A DNA stretch of 64,000 nucleotides, taken from Bacteroidales bacterium (GTDB lineage Bacteria > Bacteroidota > Bacteroidia > Bacteroidales > UBA932). The position numbers and the translations under genes are program-made. The notes under the pieces are model-generated. The model searched no databases and was not told the DNA's origin. It saw only the letters and a list, made by a program, of their open reading frames with translations. The stretch is from positions 62,001 to 126,000 of the forward strand of contig JAFZIN010000007.1 in NCBI GenBank assembly GCA_017554305.1, in the 5' to 3' direction. Below, in pieces: positions 7,909 to 17,524 of this stretch. Within the stretch, counting starts at the first letter, position 1. Each line of letters begins with the position of its first letter.

Positions 7909-9237
7909 ATGAACAAGATTTTCAGACTCTCTATAATTATCATCTTTTCTGTTCTTTGCACCTCTGCGGCACTGGCTCAGGATGGATTAGGGAAAGATTC
8001 AGCCCTCTTCTCTGCTGTTATATGCCCGGGAGAAAACTGCAGCCACTCTATGAATATCAGCTGGGGTGCAATTGAAAATACTCAGGAGTGTTATATAAGC
8101 CTGAGAGAAAAAGAGAGCAATAAAATTGTAAGAAATGTTACCCTAAAAGGTTCAGAGGGAGAGATTTGTACTGTATTTAACAGCGTCTGGTCCAAAATGG
8201 AGGGAGGAAAGAATTTTTATGAAAAGGCCCGTTTCTTAAAGTTCGGATACACATTTAATCATCTTAAACCGGCAACGGAGTATTACTGTATTCTAAGCAC
8301 AAGATATAAAGACGGAAACGGTGTGAGCCTTACATCTCCTCTTAAAGTACTCTCCTTTAAAACGGCGGGGAATAGAGAGTGGAGTTGCTGCATAATTTCA
8401 GATTTTCACAGTTATCCTCCTCTGCCAAAGCGTCTTACCTCTGCTATGGCAATGGTAGATACTGTAAGGAGCGTGAGCGTAAGAGAGGGAAGAGAGTTTG
8501 AATGGGTACTTCACCTTGGAGACGTATGCGCCTGGGGAGGCAGTTACTCCTTCTGGAAGAGAATGTATGAGGAGAAGAATTTCAGTTCAACTATGTGGGC
8601 CGGACTCAACGGAAACCATGATAATATGACACGTCAGTACATACTCACAAATGAGTTTTTCCGCAATGCAACCGCCAATCCCAGAAATGGTTATGGAGGA
8701 GAAGAGGGTGTATGCTACTGGTTTAGATACGGTGATGTTCTCTTTGTAATGCTCAACAGTGACAACATGAGAAAGAGTGAAGACTTTGAAAGGGCTTACA
8801 ATTGGACCCGTAAGGTACTGAGAAAGAGCCGTGCAAAGTTTAAGGTGGTATGTGAGCATTACGAATGGTTCAACGGTAAAAACGGCAAAACGGTTCAGTA
8901 TGCCCGCTGGAAAAAACTCTTTGATGAGTGCGGAGTTGATCTGGCATTGGCTGCCAACAACCATATCTATGTAAGAAGCCGTAAACTCTTTGCAGAAAAG
9001 GCTGTATCCGATAATGAAAAGGGAACGGTATATATTCAGACACCCTCTTCAGATAATGAAAGAGGAGAGAAACTCTTTGGAGAACTGAGTTATAACAGAG
9101 ATCTTATTGCAAAAAGATGGAACGAGGGGCCTAAAACGGTTGGGGCACTCCTTATGAATGTGACTCCTAACTCCGTCACTCTCACTCTGTTAAACCGCAG
9201 AGGAGAGAGAGAAGATACCGTAACAATTACCAAATAG
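7909..9237 (+). CDS. Secreted calcineurin-type metallophosphoesterase
   Basis: 442 aa with a signal peptide (ending near SAALAQ). Residues ~35-155 look like an Fn3-like N-terminal domain, as in purple acid phosphatases. The metallophosphatase core follows, with metal-ligand motifs IISDFHSY, HLGDVCAWGG, NGNHDN, VVCEHYEW and AANNHIYVRS. It hydrolyses phosphoesters; the substrate is unknown. The overlap of a -7-like TATTTTTG with the inverted repeat in the upstream gap suggests a control point shared with the S9 peptidase gene. The last motif reads NNHIY rather than the common GHxH/Y. Confidence 0.85.
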   Translation: MNKIFRLSIIIIFSVLCTSAALAQDGLGKDSALFSAVICPGENCSHSMNISWGAIENTQECYISLREKESNKIVRNVTLKGSEGEICTVFNSVWSKMEGGKNFYEKARFLKFGYTFNHLKPATEYYCILSTRYKDGNGVSLTSPLKVLSFKTAGNREWSCCIISDFHSYPPLPKRLTSAMAMVDTVRSVSVREGREFEWVLHLGDVCAWGGSYSFWKRMYEEKNFSSTMWAGLNGNHDNMTRQYILTNEFFRNATANPRNGYGGEEGVCYWFRYGDVLFVMLNSDNMRKSEDFERAYNWTRKVLRKSRAKFKVVCEHYEWFNGKNGKTVQYARWKKLFDECGVDLALAANNHIYVRSRKLFAEKAVSDNEKGTVYIQTPSSDNERGEKLFGELSYNRDLIAKRWNEGPKTVGALLMNVTPNSVTLTLLNRRGEREDTVTITK

Positions 9238-9238
9238 A

Positions 9239-11254
9239 TTAGTTTTTCTTTAGGCAGTATTTGCTTATTACGCTGTAGGCCTCCGGGACGCCAAGCTCTC
9301 CCGCCTTACTCATATCAAGGCATCCTTTCTCACTGTCTTTGAGGTAGATAAGCACCAGACCGCGGTTGTAGTAGGCCTCCTTGAGGTTTGGATAGAGTTG
9401 TATAGCCTTGGTATACTGAAGTATGGCCTCAGGAAGATCTGAAGAGAGACAGTAGAGGTTTCCAAGGTTATAGTATGTGAACGGGAACTTAGGCATAAGT
9501 TCCAGAGAGCGTTTCATATCATGAATGGCGGCTGTGTAGTCATAATGAGCGTAACTGTCATTTACACGTGCCCTTGCCGTACGGGAGTTATCAAGCGTAA
9601 GTGTCTGAACGTTACGCTCCATGGAGGAGATAAAGTCTATCATCTCTGCCTGCAGAACCCCGCGGTTTATGTACAGGAATGCGTTATCCTTATCCAGACT
9701 CAGAGCCTTGTCATAATCTTCCAACGCCTCGTTGTAACGGTTTTGGGAATCCTCTACAAGAGCTCTGGAGAAGTGTATAAGCGCCTGAATTTCCGCATCT
9801 TTGGAGGATTTAGGAATAAGACTCATAAGAGAATCTGCCGTAAAGGTGGAGATATCCGCATCATTATGCTTTATGGAACTCAGGCCGGCATAGAGCGGAA
9901 GTTTATCAAGGAAAGTTTCCAAAGTCTTGGATTCAAAGCGGTTATCCAGTGCCACCTTACGCTGTTTCTCCTCTGCAAGGTTGAACTTGAAGAGAGGTTT
10001 TAGACGTATGTCCACATCTCTGTACTGCAGAAGTTCGTTATTGGAGAAGTCTCTCTTTGCAAAGTCAGAATCCAGAGCAATCATCTGGTCAAACCTCTTA
10101 GCCGTATCTGCAAAGTTCTGAGCAGAAAGGGAATCGGCGGTTTTGGTGCGGTACTCCTTCACCTTCTCACGGGCAATCTCCTCATCTCTGCGGGCGGAGT
10201 TGTACTGCCCCATCTGGCTCTTTGCGTATGCACGGTTCATATATGCCTTGGCAAAATCGGGATAAAGATTGATTGCCTGGGAGTAATCATCCATTGCATC
10301 CTTAAAGCGGCGCATCTGCAGGTAAACTCCTGCACGGTTAAAGTAGGCCAGAACGTTCTGCGGATTAACCCTGATTACACGGTCATAATCATCCAGCGCG
10401 TTGTTGAAATCCCCTATCTGAGAGCGGATTAGGGCACGGTTGTATAGCGTTAGTGCATTCCCCGGCTCCTCCTCCAGAACCTTATTCAAATCTTCCAACG
10501 CACCGTTAATATCCTTAAGGTTATAACGCACAAAGGCGCGGTTAAAGTATGCGAAGGTGTTTACAGAATCTAAAGAAATGGCCTTGTTTAAATCCGTTAG
10601 GGCCAGAGAATCTTTCTCCTGCAATGCCCATATTCTGGAGCGCCGTATATAACCTTCTGGATCAAAGACATTTATGGAGATAGCCTTATTGTAGTCATCC
10701 AAAGCCTTTAAGGTGTCTCCCAAAAAGAGATAGCAGGCTCCGCGGTTCAGATAGGCATCCGGCTCGTTAGATTCCTGACGTATAAATTTATTAAAGTCAC
10801 TTACCGCTTTATCAAACTGCTGAGAGAGAAAATAGGTAACGCCGCGGCTGAAGTAGAGACCGGTATAACTCGGGCGCAGATCTACTGCCTCCGCCAGATC
10901 TTTGAGTGCCGCCTCGTACTTTCCGGTGCGGCTCAAAGTGATGGCGCGGTAATGGTATGCAGGCGTGTATATAGGATTGAGTTCCAACGCCTTGTCAAAG
11001 TCTCTCTCTGCACCCAGGAAATCGCCCAGATTATACTTTGCAATACCTCTGAAGAAGTAGGCATCATACAGAGTGGTGTCTAACCTCACAAGTGTGTTGA
11101 AGTTCTCTATCGCGGAGGAATAGCGGCCATCTATAAGGAGTTGGCGCCCCTTTAAAAAGAACTGACCCAAATCATACTGAGCCGCCCCCTTTGTTGGAAA
11201 AAGGGAGAGGAAAAGAAAACACAATAATGTTAAGGTCAAACTATTTTTCCTCAT
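9239..11254 (-). CDS. Exported tetratricopeptide-repeat protein
   Basis: 671 aa from the ATG at 11254. I prefer this to the ATG at 11299 because the promoter -7 box (11308-11301) places the transcript start at about 11296, so the upstream ATG would be on or before it, and because residue 1 from 11254 begins a clean signal peptide (MRKNSLTLTLLCFLFLSLF). The rest is about fourteen TPR units of ~34 residues (patterns such as AYFNRA, ALxDYNKAI). TPR arrays bind partner proteins in the periplasm or at the outer membrane. No catalytic domain is visible. The partner is unknown. Confidence 0.9.
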   Translation of the reverse strand: MRKNSLTLTLLCFLFLSLFPTKGAAQYDLGQFFLKGRQLLIDGRYSSAIENFNTLVRLDTTLYDAYFFRGIAKYNLGDFLGAERDFDKALELNPIYTPAYHYRAITLSRTGKYEAALKDLAEAVDLRPSYTGLYFSRGVTYFLSQQFDKAVSDFNKFIRQESNEPDAYLNRGACYLFLGDTLKALDDYNKAISINVFDPEGYIRRSRIWALQEKDSLALTDLNKAISLDSVNTFAYFNRAFVRYNLKDINGALEDLNKVLEEEPGNALTLYNRALIRSQIGDFNNALDDYDRVIRVNPQNVLAYFNRAGVYLQMRRFKDAMDDYSQAINLYPDFAKAYMNRAYAKSQMGQYNSARRDEEIAREKVKEYRTKTADSLSAQNFADTAKRFDQMIALDSDFAKRDFSNNELLQYRDVDIRLKPLFKFNLAEEKQRKVALDNRFESKTLETFLDKLPLYAGLSSIKHNDADISTFTADSLMSLIPKSSKDAEIQALIHFSRALVEDSQNRYNEALEDYDKALSLDKDNAFLYINRGVLQAEMIDFISSMERNVQTLTLDNSRTARARVNDSYAHYDYTAAIHDMKRSLELMPKFPFTYYNLGNLYCLSSDLPEAILQYTKAIQLYPNLKEAYYNRGLVLIYLKDSEKGCLDMSKAGELGVPEAYSVISKYCLKKN

Positions 11255-11300
11255 ATACTCTCTTAAATGGGCCAAATTGGTTAAATTTGAAAATTCCATA

Positions 11301-11330
11301 CAAAGATACCAAAACGGGCCATGCTGACAA
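11301..11330 (-). promoter_or_regulatory. Promoter of the TPR gene
   Basis: Minus-strand TTG (11330-11328), 19-base spacer, TATCTTTG (11308-11301). The -33 end lies inside the first codons of the divergent M28-like gene. A plus-strand -7-like TAAATTTG lies at 11282-11289, so the two transcripts probably overlap at their starts. Confidence 0.75.
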
Positions 11331-12325
11331 AGATAAAGGTTGCAATATTCGTGCTAATTTTGATTGCATCTCCAATTAAGAGTGCACTGGGGCAGGATTA
11401 TGCAGACTCGGCGGCCCTCTCTATAACCAAGGAGTATCTGAAAGAGGTTGTTAAGGAACTCACCGCCCCCTCTTTAAAAGGAAGGGCTACCGGCTCTGCT
11501 GAGATGGCTCAGGCTAGAAGCACTGTTATATCACGATTGTTTCAAAGCAATGCGAATACCTTTGGAAGCAGCTATGCCTCCGGCTTTTACTTCTACTCTG
11601 AGAGGGAGGAGAAGATGCTTTTGGGAGTGAACCTTATTGGAATAATAAGAGCAGACAGCTCGGTTACCTCTCCCAAAAACATCATAATTGGAGCAAACTA
11701 TGACAGCCGGGGAGAGATAAACTCTCAGATTTATCCTGGAGCGGACAACAACGCATCGGGCGTAGCGGCCATGCTCTCAATATGTAACGCCGCTTCCCAA
11801 ATGAAGCAGAAGGGAGAGGGCCTTAAGAGCAATATCTGGTTTGTAGCCTTTGACGCCCACAACTCCTCTATGGAGGGAGCCCGTTACTTCTTAAATAACA
11901 GCGGATTGAAAGCGGAGGAGATCTCTCTTATGATAAACCTCAGCCAGGTTGGCACCACCCTCTCACCGCCCAAAGAGGCTAAGACAGAGAAACTTATACC
12001 TAAGAACTACCTCTGCTTTATGGGAGAGAGCAACAGGGAGAGAGAGTTTTATAACCTGCTTAAGGAGTGCAACAACAGGAGTTCAAATCCGTTGGTTTTA
12101 GAGAACACATTTGAAACATCGCCTCTTTTTTACGGCCTCTTCTACCCAATGTGTGACCAGATTCTCTTTAAGAGTGAGAACATTCCCAGCGTACTTATTA
12201 CCAGCGGAATACATAAATACACCAATAATCCTTCAGATGATTTTAAGGTCATAAACTTTAACGCTTTAACAGAGCGTTGCCGCCTGCTCTTTAAAACCGT
12301 CTGGAGTTTTGCAAACAAAGAATAG
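11321..12325 (+). CDS. M28-family peptidase homologue lacking most metal ligands
   Basis: 334 aa, signal peptide residues 1-25 (ending SALGQ). The fold marks of M28 aminopeptidases are kept (LKGRATGS; GADNNASG with Asp142). Other expected zinc and catalytic residues are changed: the first His is Asn126 (GANYDSRG), the EE pair is His180-Asn181 (FDAHNSSMEG), the NLD aspartate is Ser208 (NLSQVG), and the last His is replaced in HKYTNNPSDD. It is therefore probably a non-catalytic binding protein. It directly abuts uvrB (stop 12323-12325, ATG 12326) and probably heads an operon with uvrB and the RelA homologue. Confidence 0.85.
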   Translation: MLTKIKVAIFVLILIASPIKSALGQDYADSAALSITKEYLKEVVKELTAPSLKGRATGSAEMAQARSTVISRLFQSNANTFGSSYASGFYFYSEREEKMLLGVNLIGIIRADSSVTSPKNIIIGANYDSRGEINSQIYPGADNNASGVAAMLSICNAASQMKQKGEGLKSNIWFVAFDAHNSSMEGARYFLNNSGLKAEEISLMINLSQVGTTLSPPKEAKTEKLIPKNYLCFMGESNREREFYNLLKECNNRSSNPLVLENTFETSPLFYGLFYPMCDQILFKSENIPSVLITSGIHKYTNNPSDDFKVINFNALTERCRLLFKTVWSFANKE

Positions 12326-14350
12326 ATGGAGTTCAGAATAGACTCAAGATATAAACCAACGGGAGACCAGCCGGAAGCCATAGAACAGCTGGTAAACTCT
12401 GTTAATGAAGGTGATAAGGCCGTCACTCTGCTGGGAGTAACCGGCAGCGGAAAGACCTTCACTATGGCCAACGTCATTGCAAGGTTGGGCCGTCCCGCTC
12501 TTATTCTGAGCCACAACAAGACTCTTGCCGCACAGCTTTACGGTGAGTTCAAATCTTTCTTCCCCGATAATGCTGTTGAGTATTTTGTTTCCTATTATGA
12601 CTACTATCAGCCTGAGGCATACATACCTACAACGGATACCTATATTGAGAAAGACCTCTCAATAAACGATGAGATAGACCGTTTGAGGATTGCGGCCAGT
12701 GCCGCTCTGCTCTCCGGCCGAAGAGACATTATTGTAATATCCTCCGTCTCCTGCCTTTACGGTATTGGCAACCCTGCAGATTTCCACGCCAACACTATAG
12801 AGATACACCAGGGAGACAATATAAGCCGTAACTCTCTGCTCTACCGTCTGGTAGACAGTATGTACTCCCGTAATGACATTGAGTTCAAAAGAGGAACTTT
12901 CCGTGTAAGCGGAGAGAGCGTAGATATCTACCTGGCTTACGGAGAGGAGGCTGCACGCATTGTATTCTTTGGAAATCAGATAGATGAGATAGAGATTTTT
13001 GACCCAACAACGGGAACCTCAATTGAAACCAGAGACTCTCTCTCCATCTACCCCGCAAACATCTTCTCCACCACCAAGGAGCGTACTGTCCTGGCTGTAA
13101 AGCAGATACAGGATGACCTTGTAAAGCAGTATGACTACTTTATGTCAATTGGCAAGAACCATGAGGCCAACCGTCTGAAGCAGAGAGTGGAATATGACCT
13201 TGAGATGATTAAGGAGTTGGGATGGTGCCCGGGAATTGAGAACTACTCCCGTTACTTTGACGGAAGGGCGGCCGGCACAAGACCGTTCTGCCTATTGGAC
13301 TATTTCCCAAAGGATTACATCACCTTTATAGATGAGAGCCATGTAACAGTTCCTCAGATTAGAGCAATGAGCGGAGGAGACCGTTCACGTAAATCTACAC
13401 TCATTGAATACGGCTTCCGTCTGCCGGCTGCGGCAGATAACCGCCCGCTTAGATTTGAGGAGTTTGAGTCTCTTACCAACCAGACGGTATATGTAAGCGC
13501 CACCCCTGCAGACTTTGAACTTGAAGAATCTAAGGGAGTTATAGTGGAGCAGGTTGTTCGCCCTACCGGACTATTGGACCCTCCGATCATTGTAAGGCCA
13601 AGCAACAATCAGGTTGACGATCTCTTGGAAGAGATTGCCAAGCGTGTGGAAAAGGATGAGAGAGTGCTTGTTACAACGCTCACTAAGAGAATGAGTGAAG
13701 ACCTTGAGAAGTATCTTACAAGAGCGGGAGTCAGATGCCGTTACATCCACTCTGATGTAGATACTATGGAGAGAATAGAGATTCTGGAGGACTTTCAGGC
13801 AGGGCGTTTTGATGTACTGGTAGGAGTGAACCTGCTTAGGGAAGGTCTTGATCTGCCGCAGGTTTCACTGGTTGCCATATTAGATGCAGACAAGGAGGGC
13901 TTCTTAAGAAGTACCACCGCGCTTACCCAGACGGCCGGCCGCGCCGCAAGAAACATTAACGGCTGCGTCATAATGTATGCAGACACAATTACAAGAAGTA
14001 TGCAGGAGACAATAGATGAGACCAACCGCAGGCGCAAGAAACAGCAGGAGTACAACAAAGAGCACAACATTACCCCTACTCAGATTCATAAGATTGAACG
14101 CAACATACTTGGAAGAGACAACACTCTGGCCAGCATAGCATCCAGAGAAACCATTGACCTTAAGAGCGTTGCAGAAGATCCTATCATATCTTCAATGAAT
14201 GAGGAGGCACTGAGAAAGAGCATAGAGAGTTCCAGAATAAAGATGGAGAACGCCGCAAAGAACCTGGACTTTATTGTTGCCGCCAAGTTCAGAGACGAGA
14301 TGAACGCATTAAAGAAATTATTGGAAACCAGAACCAAGCACAAAGACTAA
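12326..14350 (+). CDS. uvrB: Excinuclease ABC subunit UvrB
   Basis: 674 aa, full length. It is the DNA-damage-verifying helicase of nucleotide excision repair, loaded by UvrA and then nicking with UvrC. Walker A is at residues 37-44 (GVTGSGKT). The beta-hairpin region YYDYYQPEAYIP, FIDESHVTVPQ, ILDADKEGFLRS and the C-terminal UVR motif (AKNLDFIVAAKFRDEM) are all present. It starts one base after the M28-like stop and its TAA overlaps the next ATG by one base, so the three genes are translated as one unit. uvrA is at 17.5-20.3 kb on the other strand. Confidence 0.98.
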   Translation: MEFRIDSRYKPTGDQPEAIEQLVNSVNEGDKAVTLLGVTGSGKTFTMANVIARLGRPALILSHNKTLAAQLYGEFKSFFPDNAVEYFVSYYDYYQPEAYIPTTDTYIEKDLSINDEIDRLRIAASAALLSGRRDIIVISSVSCLYGIGNPADFHANTIEIHQGDNISRNSLLYRLVDSMYSRNDIEFKRGTFRVSGESVDIYLAYGEEAARIVFFGNQIDEIEIFDPTTGTSIETRDSLSIYPANIFSTTKERTVLAVKQIQDDLVKQYDYFMSIGKNHEANRLKQRVEYDLEMIKELGWCPGIENYSRYFDGRAAGTRPFCLLDYFPKDYITFIDESHVTVPQIRAMSGGDRSRKSTLIEYGFRLPAAADNRPLRFEEFESLTNQTVYVSATPADFELEESKGVIVEQVVRPTGLLDPPIIVRPSNNQVDDLLEEIAKRVEKDERVLVTTLTKRMSEDLEKYLTRAGVRCRYIHSDVDTMERIEILEDFQAGRFDVLVGVNLLREGLDLPQVSLVAILDADKEGFLRSTTALTQTAGRAARNINGCVIMYADTITRSMQETIDETNRRRKKQQEYNKEHNITPTQIHKIERNILGRDNTLASIASRETIDLKSVAEDPIISSMNEEALRKSIESSRIKMENAAKNLDFIVAAKFRDEMNALKKLLETRTKHKD

Positions 14351-16524
14351 TGGAGAACGCAGAGAAGAAAAAAGAGAGATTGTTCGCATTATATGAGGGA
14401 AAAGAGCGTGAACTTATTGAGAAAAGTTTCAACGTTGCAAATAACTCTTTAATGGGAATGGAGAGAGAGAACCATCATCCCTTCATTGAACACCCTCTTA
14501 ATGTGGCACTTATAGTTGCAGAGGAGTTGGCTCTAAGAGCAGACTCCGTATCTGCCGTTTTTCTCCATGAGTCTACAAGAGGAAAGGAGGAACTTCTCTC
14601 TCAGATTAAGAAAGAGTACCCTGCGGAGATTATAAACATTGTTGAAGGACTTAACAGCATCTCCAGGATTACTCCAAAGGAGACACGTCTGCAGGCGGAG
14701 AATTACCGCAAGTTAATAGTCTCATACTCAAAGGATCCAAGAGTTACGTTGATAAAGATTGCAGACCGTCTGGAGGTTATGCGTAACCTGGGAATGTTCC
14801 CAAAGAGCAAGATAATGAGAAAGTTGACGGAGACTCAGATGCTCTACATTCCGCTGGCTCACCAACTGGGACTTTACAACATAAAGGGTGAGATGGAGAA
14901 CCTCTTCTTCCGTTATTCAGACCCTGAAAACTACCGTAGCATAACCAACAAACTCCTTGCTACTCAGAAAGATAGAGAGCATCTGATTTCCGAGTTCATA
15001 CGCCCTTTGGAGAAGCGTCTAAAGGAGGCCGGAATAAAATATACCATGAAGGTCCGTACCAAAACCGCCTGGTCTATCTGGCAGAAGATGCAGAGGCAGG
15101 AGGTACCATTTGAAGGAGTGCATGATGTCTTTGCAATACGCTTTATTCTGGATGTGGAACCGGAGAAAGAGAAGGAGGCCTGCTGGAAGGTTTACTCACT
15201 TGTAACCCAGGAGTACAAGCCGGATACCGAGCGCTTAAGAGACTGGATTTCAAATCCTAAGAAAAACGGATACGAGTCTCTTCACACCACCGTTCAAAAC
15301 AGAGAGGGAGCCAGGGTGGAGGTTCAGATAAGGAGCGTGCGTATGGATCAGATTGCAGAGAACGGCCACGCCTCCCACTGGAGTTACAAGGGAATAAAAT
15401 CCGTTCACGGATTGGACGAGTGGCTTGAGAATGTGAAGAAGATGCTGGAGACTCCGGGCCTTATTTCTGAGAACACAGAAGGTAAAGACTTGGATGAAAT
15501 CTTTGTCTTCACCCCTAACGGAGACCTTAAGCAACTCCCTAAGGGAGCGAGCGTTCTGGACTTTGCCTTTGCAATCCACTCCAACCTGGGAATGAGTTGC
15601 AACGGTGCAAAAGTTAACGGTAAAATCAAATCCATAAGAGAGGAACTTCACACCGGAGACGTTGTGGAGATAATGAGCAGCAAGAACCAGAAACCATCAA
15701 GAGACTGGCTCAACATTGTTGTCTCCTCAAAGGCAAGAAGCCATATAAAGAACAAGCTCAAAGAGGAGGAGGGAAAGATGGGACACCTGGGAAGGGAGAC
15801 CTTGGAGAGAAGGATGAAGAACTGGAAGATAGAGCTTACAGATGAGAGACTTACGCAGCTTGTAAAGCACTTTAAGATGAAGTCTGCCGGAGAGTTCTTT
15901 ATTGCCGTAAACGATGAGAGCATCAACCTGCAGGACATTAAAGATTTCCTCACCATAGGAGAAGAAGCAGAAGTAAAGGAGAATAAAGATAATAAGGAGG
16001 CAGAGAAGCCGCTCCCTACAAAGCTCTCAGAGAAAGCCTCTTATACCGGCAAGGATTATCTTGTCATAAGTGATAAATTAGACAACATTGGCTTTAAGAT
16101 GGCCAAGTGCTGCAACCCAATCTTTGGAGATGACGTATTCGGCTTTGTAACACAGAGCGGAGGCATAAGCATTCACAGAATCTCCTGCCCAAACGCCGCC
16201 CGTCTTATCTCCAAATATCCTTACAGAATTCAGAAGGTAAGATGGAGACAGCTCTCCACCTCCTCTCAGTTCCAAACCGGCATAAAAGTGATTGGAAACG
16301 GAGATGCAACCATCTCCAACACCCTTATGGAATGCGTTGTGGCTCAGGGAGCAAGCATACGTGCCTTCAGAATATCTGAGAGGAACAAGAACAAGCTGGA
16401 GTTTGTTGCAGAAATGGAGATTTCTGTTGGCAACAACAACCACCTGGACAAAGTAACCTCCGCCCTAAAAAAGCTCAAAGAGGTCACCACCGTCCTCCGC
16501 ACATCCGATAAAAAAACTAAGTAA
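14350..16524 (+). CDS. relA: RelA/SpoT homologue, (p)ppGpp synthetase with degenerate HD domain
   Basis: 724 aa long-form RSH: HD domain (~40-190), synthetase (~230-350), TGS (~395-455), a Cys/His motif (MAKCCNPIFGDD...HRISCPN, ~575-615) and a C-terminal ACT domain. Synthetase residues look intact (VHDVFAIR, NGYESLHTTV, VEVQIRS). The hydrolase motif HDxxED is HESTRG here (residues 73-78) and the later ADRLHNMR reads ADRLEVMR, so ppGpp breakdown is probably lost. That makes it a RelA-like synthetase; the organism would need another RSH to remove the alarmone. Translationally coupled to uvrB. Confidence 0.93.
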   Translation: MENAEKKKERLFALYEGKERELIEKSFNVANNSLMGMERENHHPFIEHPLNVALIVAEELALRADSVSAVFLHESTRGKEELLSQIKKEYPAEIINIVEGLNSISRITPKETRLQAENYRKLIVSYSKDPRVTLIKIADRLEVMRNLGMFPKSKIMRKLTETQMLYIPLAHQLGLYNIKGEMENLFFRYSDPENYRSITNKLLATQKDREHLISEFIRPLEKRLKEAGIKYTMKVRTKTAWSIWQKMQRQEVPFEGVHDVFAIRFILDVEPEKEKEACWKVYSLVTQEYKPDTERLRDWISNPKKNGYESLHTTVQNREGARVEVQIRSVRMDQIAENGHASHWSYKGIKSVHGLDEWLENVKKMLETPGLISENTEGKDLDEIFVFTPNGDLKQLPKGASVLDFAFAIHSNLGMSCNGAKVNGKIKSIREELHTGDVVEIMSSKNQKPSRDWLNIVVSSKARSHIKNKLKEEEGKMGHLGRETLERRMKNWKIELTDERLTQLVKHFKMKSAGEFFIAVNDESINLQDIKDFLTIGEEAEVKENKDNKEAEKPLPTKLSEKASYTGKDYLVISDKLDNIGFKMAKCCNPIFGDDVFGFVTQSGGISIHRISCPNAARLISKYPYRIQKVRWRQLSTSSQFQTGIKVIGNGDATISNTLMECVVAQGASIRAFRISERNKNKLEFVAEMEISVGNNNHLDKVTSALKKLKEVTTVLRTSDKKTK

Positions 16525-16650
16525 GTCACTCAGTATTCTTCAGAAAACCTTCGCTCCGCTACGCGTCGCTACGTCCCGCCCGGGCAAGCCGGGCACCCAT
16601 TCATGAGGCCATGGGCGGCCACAGTTTTCTTTGAAGAATCTGAGTGACTT
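16523..16650 (+). repeat. 128-bp element with long terminal inverted repeats in a convergent gap
   Basis: The ends are inverted copies of about 25 bases: AAGTCACTCAG-ATTCTTC-AGAAAAC, allowing a one-base and a two-base difference (left 16523-16548, right ~16623-16650). The middle is GC-rich and holds a small hairpin GCCCGG-GCAAG-CCGGGC and CCCAT...ATGGG. It fills the whole space between the RelA and EEP-hydrolase stop codons. It may act as a two-way terminator, though there is no T-tract, or be a miniature mobile element. Confidence 0.65.
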
Positions 16651-16651
16651 A

Positions 16652-17491
16652 TTATTCCATTACTGTGGCACTGTAGAGGAGGTCTCCTTTGATGATTACA
16701 ACAAAGACCGGGCGGTGGTCTGATGCCATTGGCTCAGGCTGTACCCAGGAGGAGAGGGTCTTTTTGAAGTTGAGCTCTCTTACAAGTCTCTTACCCTTAG
16801 AGTTTTTGAGAACCATTACATAATCCAGGGTGCGGTCCGGTTTGTCTGAAGGGAAGGTCTTTAACTGGTAAGGAGAGAGGATATCAAAGTGATTGAGCAG
16901 TATGTTCATCTCCACGGAAGAGACTGATGTATTGAAGTCTCCGGCAATGAAGAAGAGTTTGCCGTCTGCCATCTTTTCTGCAGTCTCACATATTGTTTTG
17001 GCAGCCTCAATTCTGCTGGTGGAATCCAGTGAGAGGTGAAGAGAGCAGAAGAAGTAGTTCTCAAACTCCGCAACAAGCATAACTCTAGGCTCTTCCGTTC
17101 CTGCCAGAGGTACCGGTGTTACGGAGAGGGCAGGTGATTTTGAGAGAACAGCGTTGCCATACCGGCCGCCGTTAAAATCCATCGCGGAGGAAAAGTAATG
17201 ATTATAACCTCCTGCTTTTGCGGCAATTACAGAGTCTGAAGCAACTCCCCCTATTCTGTTGGTTTTTACATCAACCTCCTGAAGAGCAACTACATCCGGA
17301 GAGACCAGAGAGATCTCCTTTGCTATTCTGTCAAAGTCTACCTTGCCGTCCATACCCTTGCCGTGACGGATGTTGTAGCTCATTATGGAGATTATTCCAT
17401 CTCCCTCTTTTGCAGCGCGAACCACAATTTTCTGACTGAAGGTGAAGGTGCTCACAAAGAGAGCGGCAAGAAGTACGAGAGTCCTTTTCAT
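16652..17491 (-). CDS. Secreted endonuclease/exonuclease/phosphatase (EEP) family protein
   Basis: 279 aa with a signal peptide (MKRTLVLLAALFVSTFTFSQ). EEP motifs occur in order: SYNIRHG, VALQEVD, FIAGDFN, LDYVMV and SDHRPV. These hold the metal-binding and catalytic residues of DNase I-like phosphodiesterases, sphingomyelinases and inositol phosphatases. The substrate cannot be told from sequence. It lies 33 bases after uvrA on the same strand, as the last gene of a long leftward run. Confidence 0.88.
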   Translation of the reverse strand: MKRTLVLLAALFVSTFTFSQKIVVRAAKEGDGIISIMSYNIRHGKGMDGKVDFDRIAKEISLVSPDVVALQEVDVKTNRIGGVASDSVIAAKAGGYNHYFSSAMDFNGGRYGNAVLSKSPALSVTPVPLAGTEEPRVMLVAEFENYFFCSLHLSLDSTSRIEAAKTICETAEKMADGKLFFIAGDFNTSVSSVEMNILLNHFDILSPYQLKTFPSDKPDRTLDYVMVLKNSKGKRLVRELNFKKTLSSWVQPEPMASDHRPVFVVIIKGDLLYSATVME

Positions 17492-17524
17492 AACAGTATG
17501 CTTTATATGACAAATATAATAAAG

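Noticed and set aside
11254..11299. Upstream start for the TPR protein
   Set aside because: It falls on the predicted transcript start, and the signal peptide begins at the later Met.
16523..16650. Fourth copy of the four-hairpin element
   Set aside because: GC-rich hairpins are present but hairpin order, the TCC loop and the GCCTTnTTAA end are missing.
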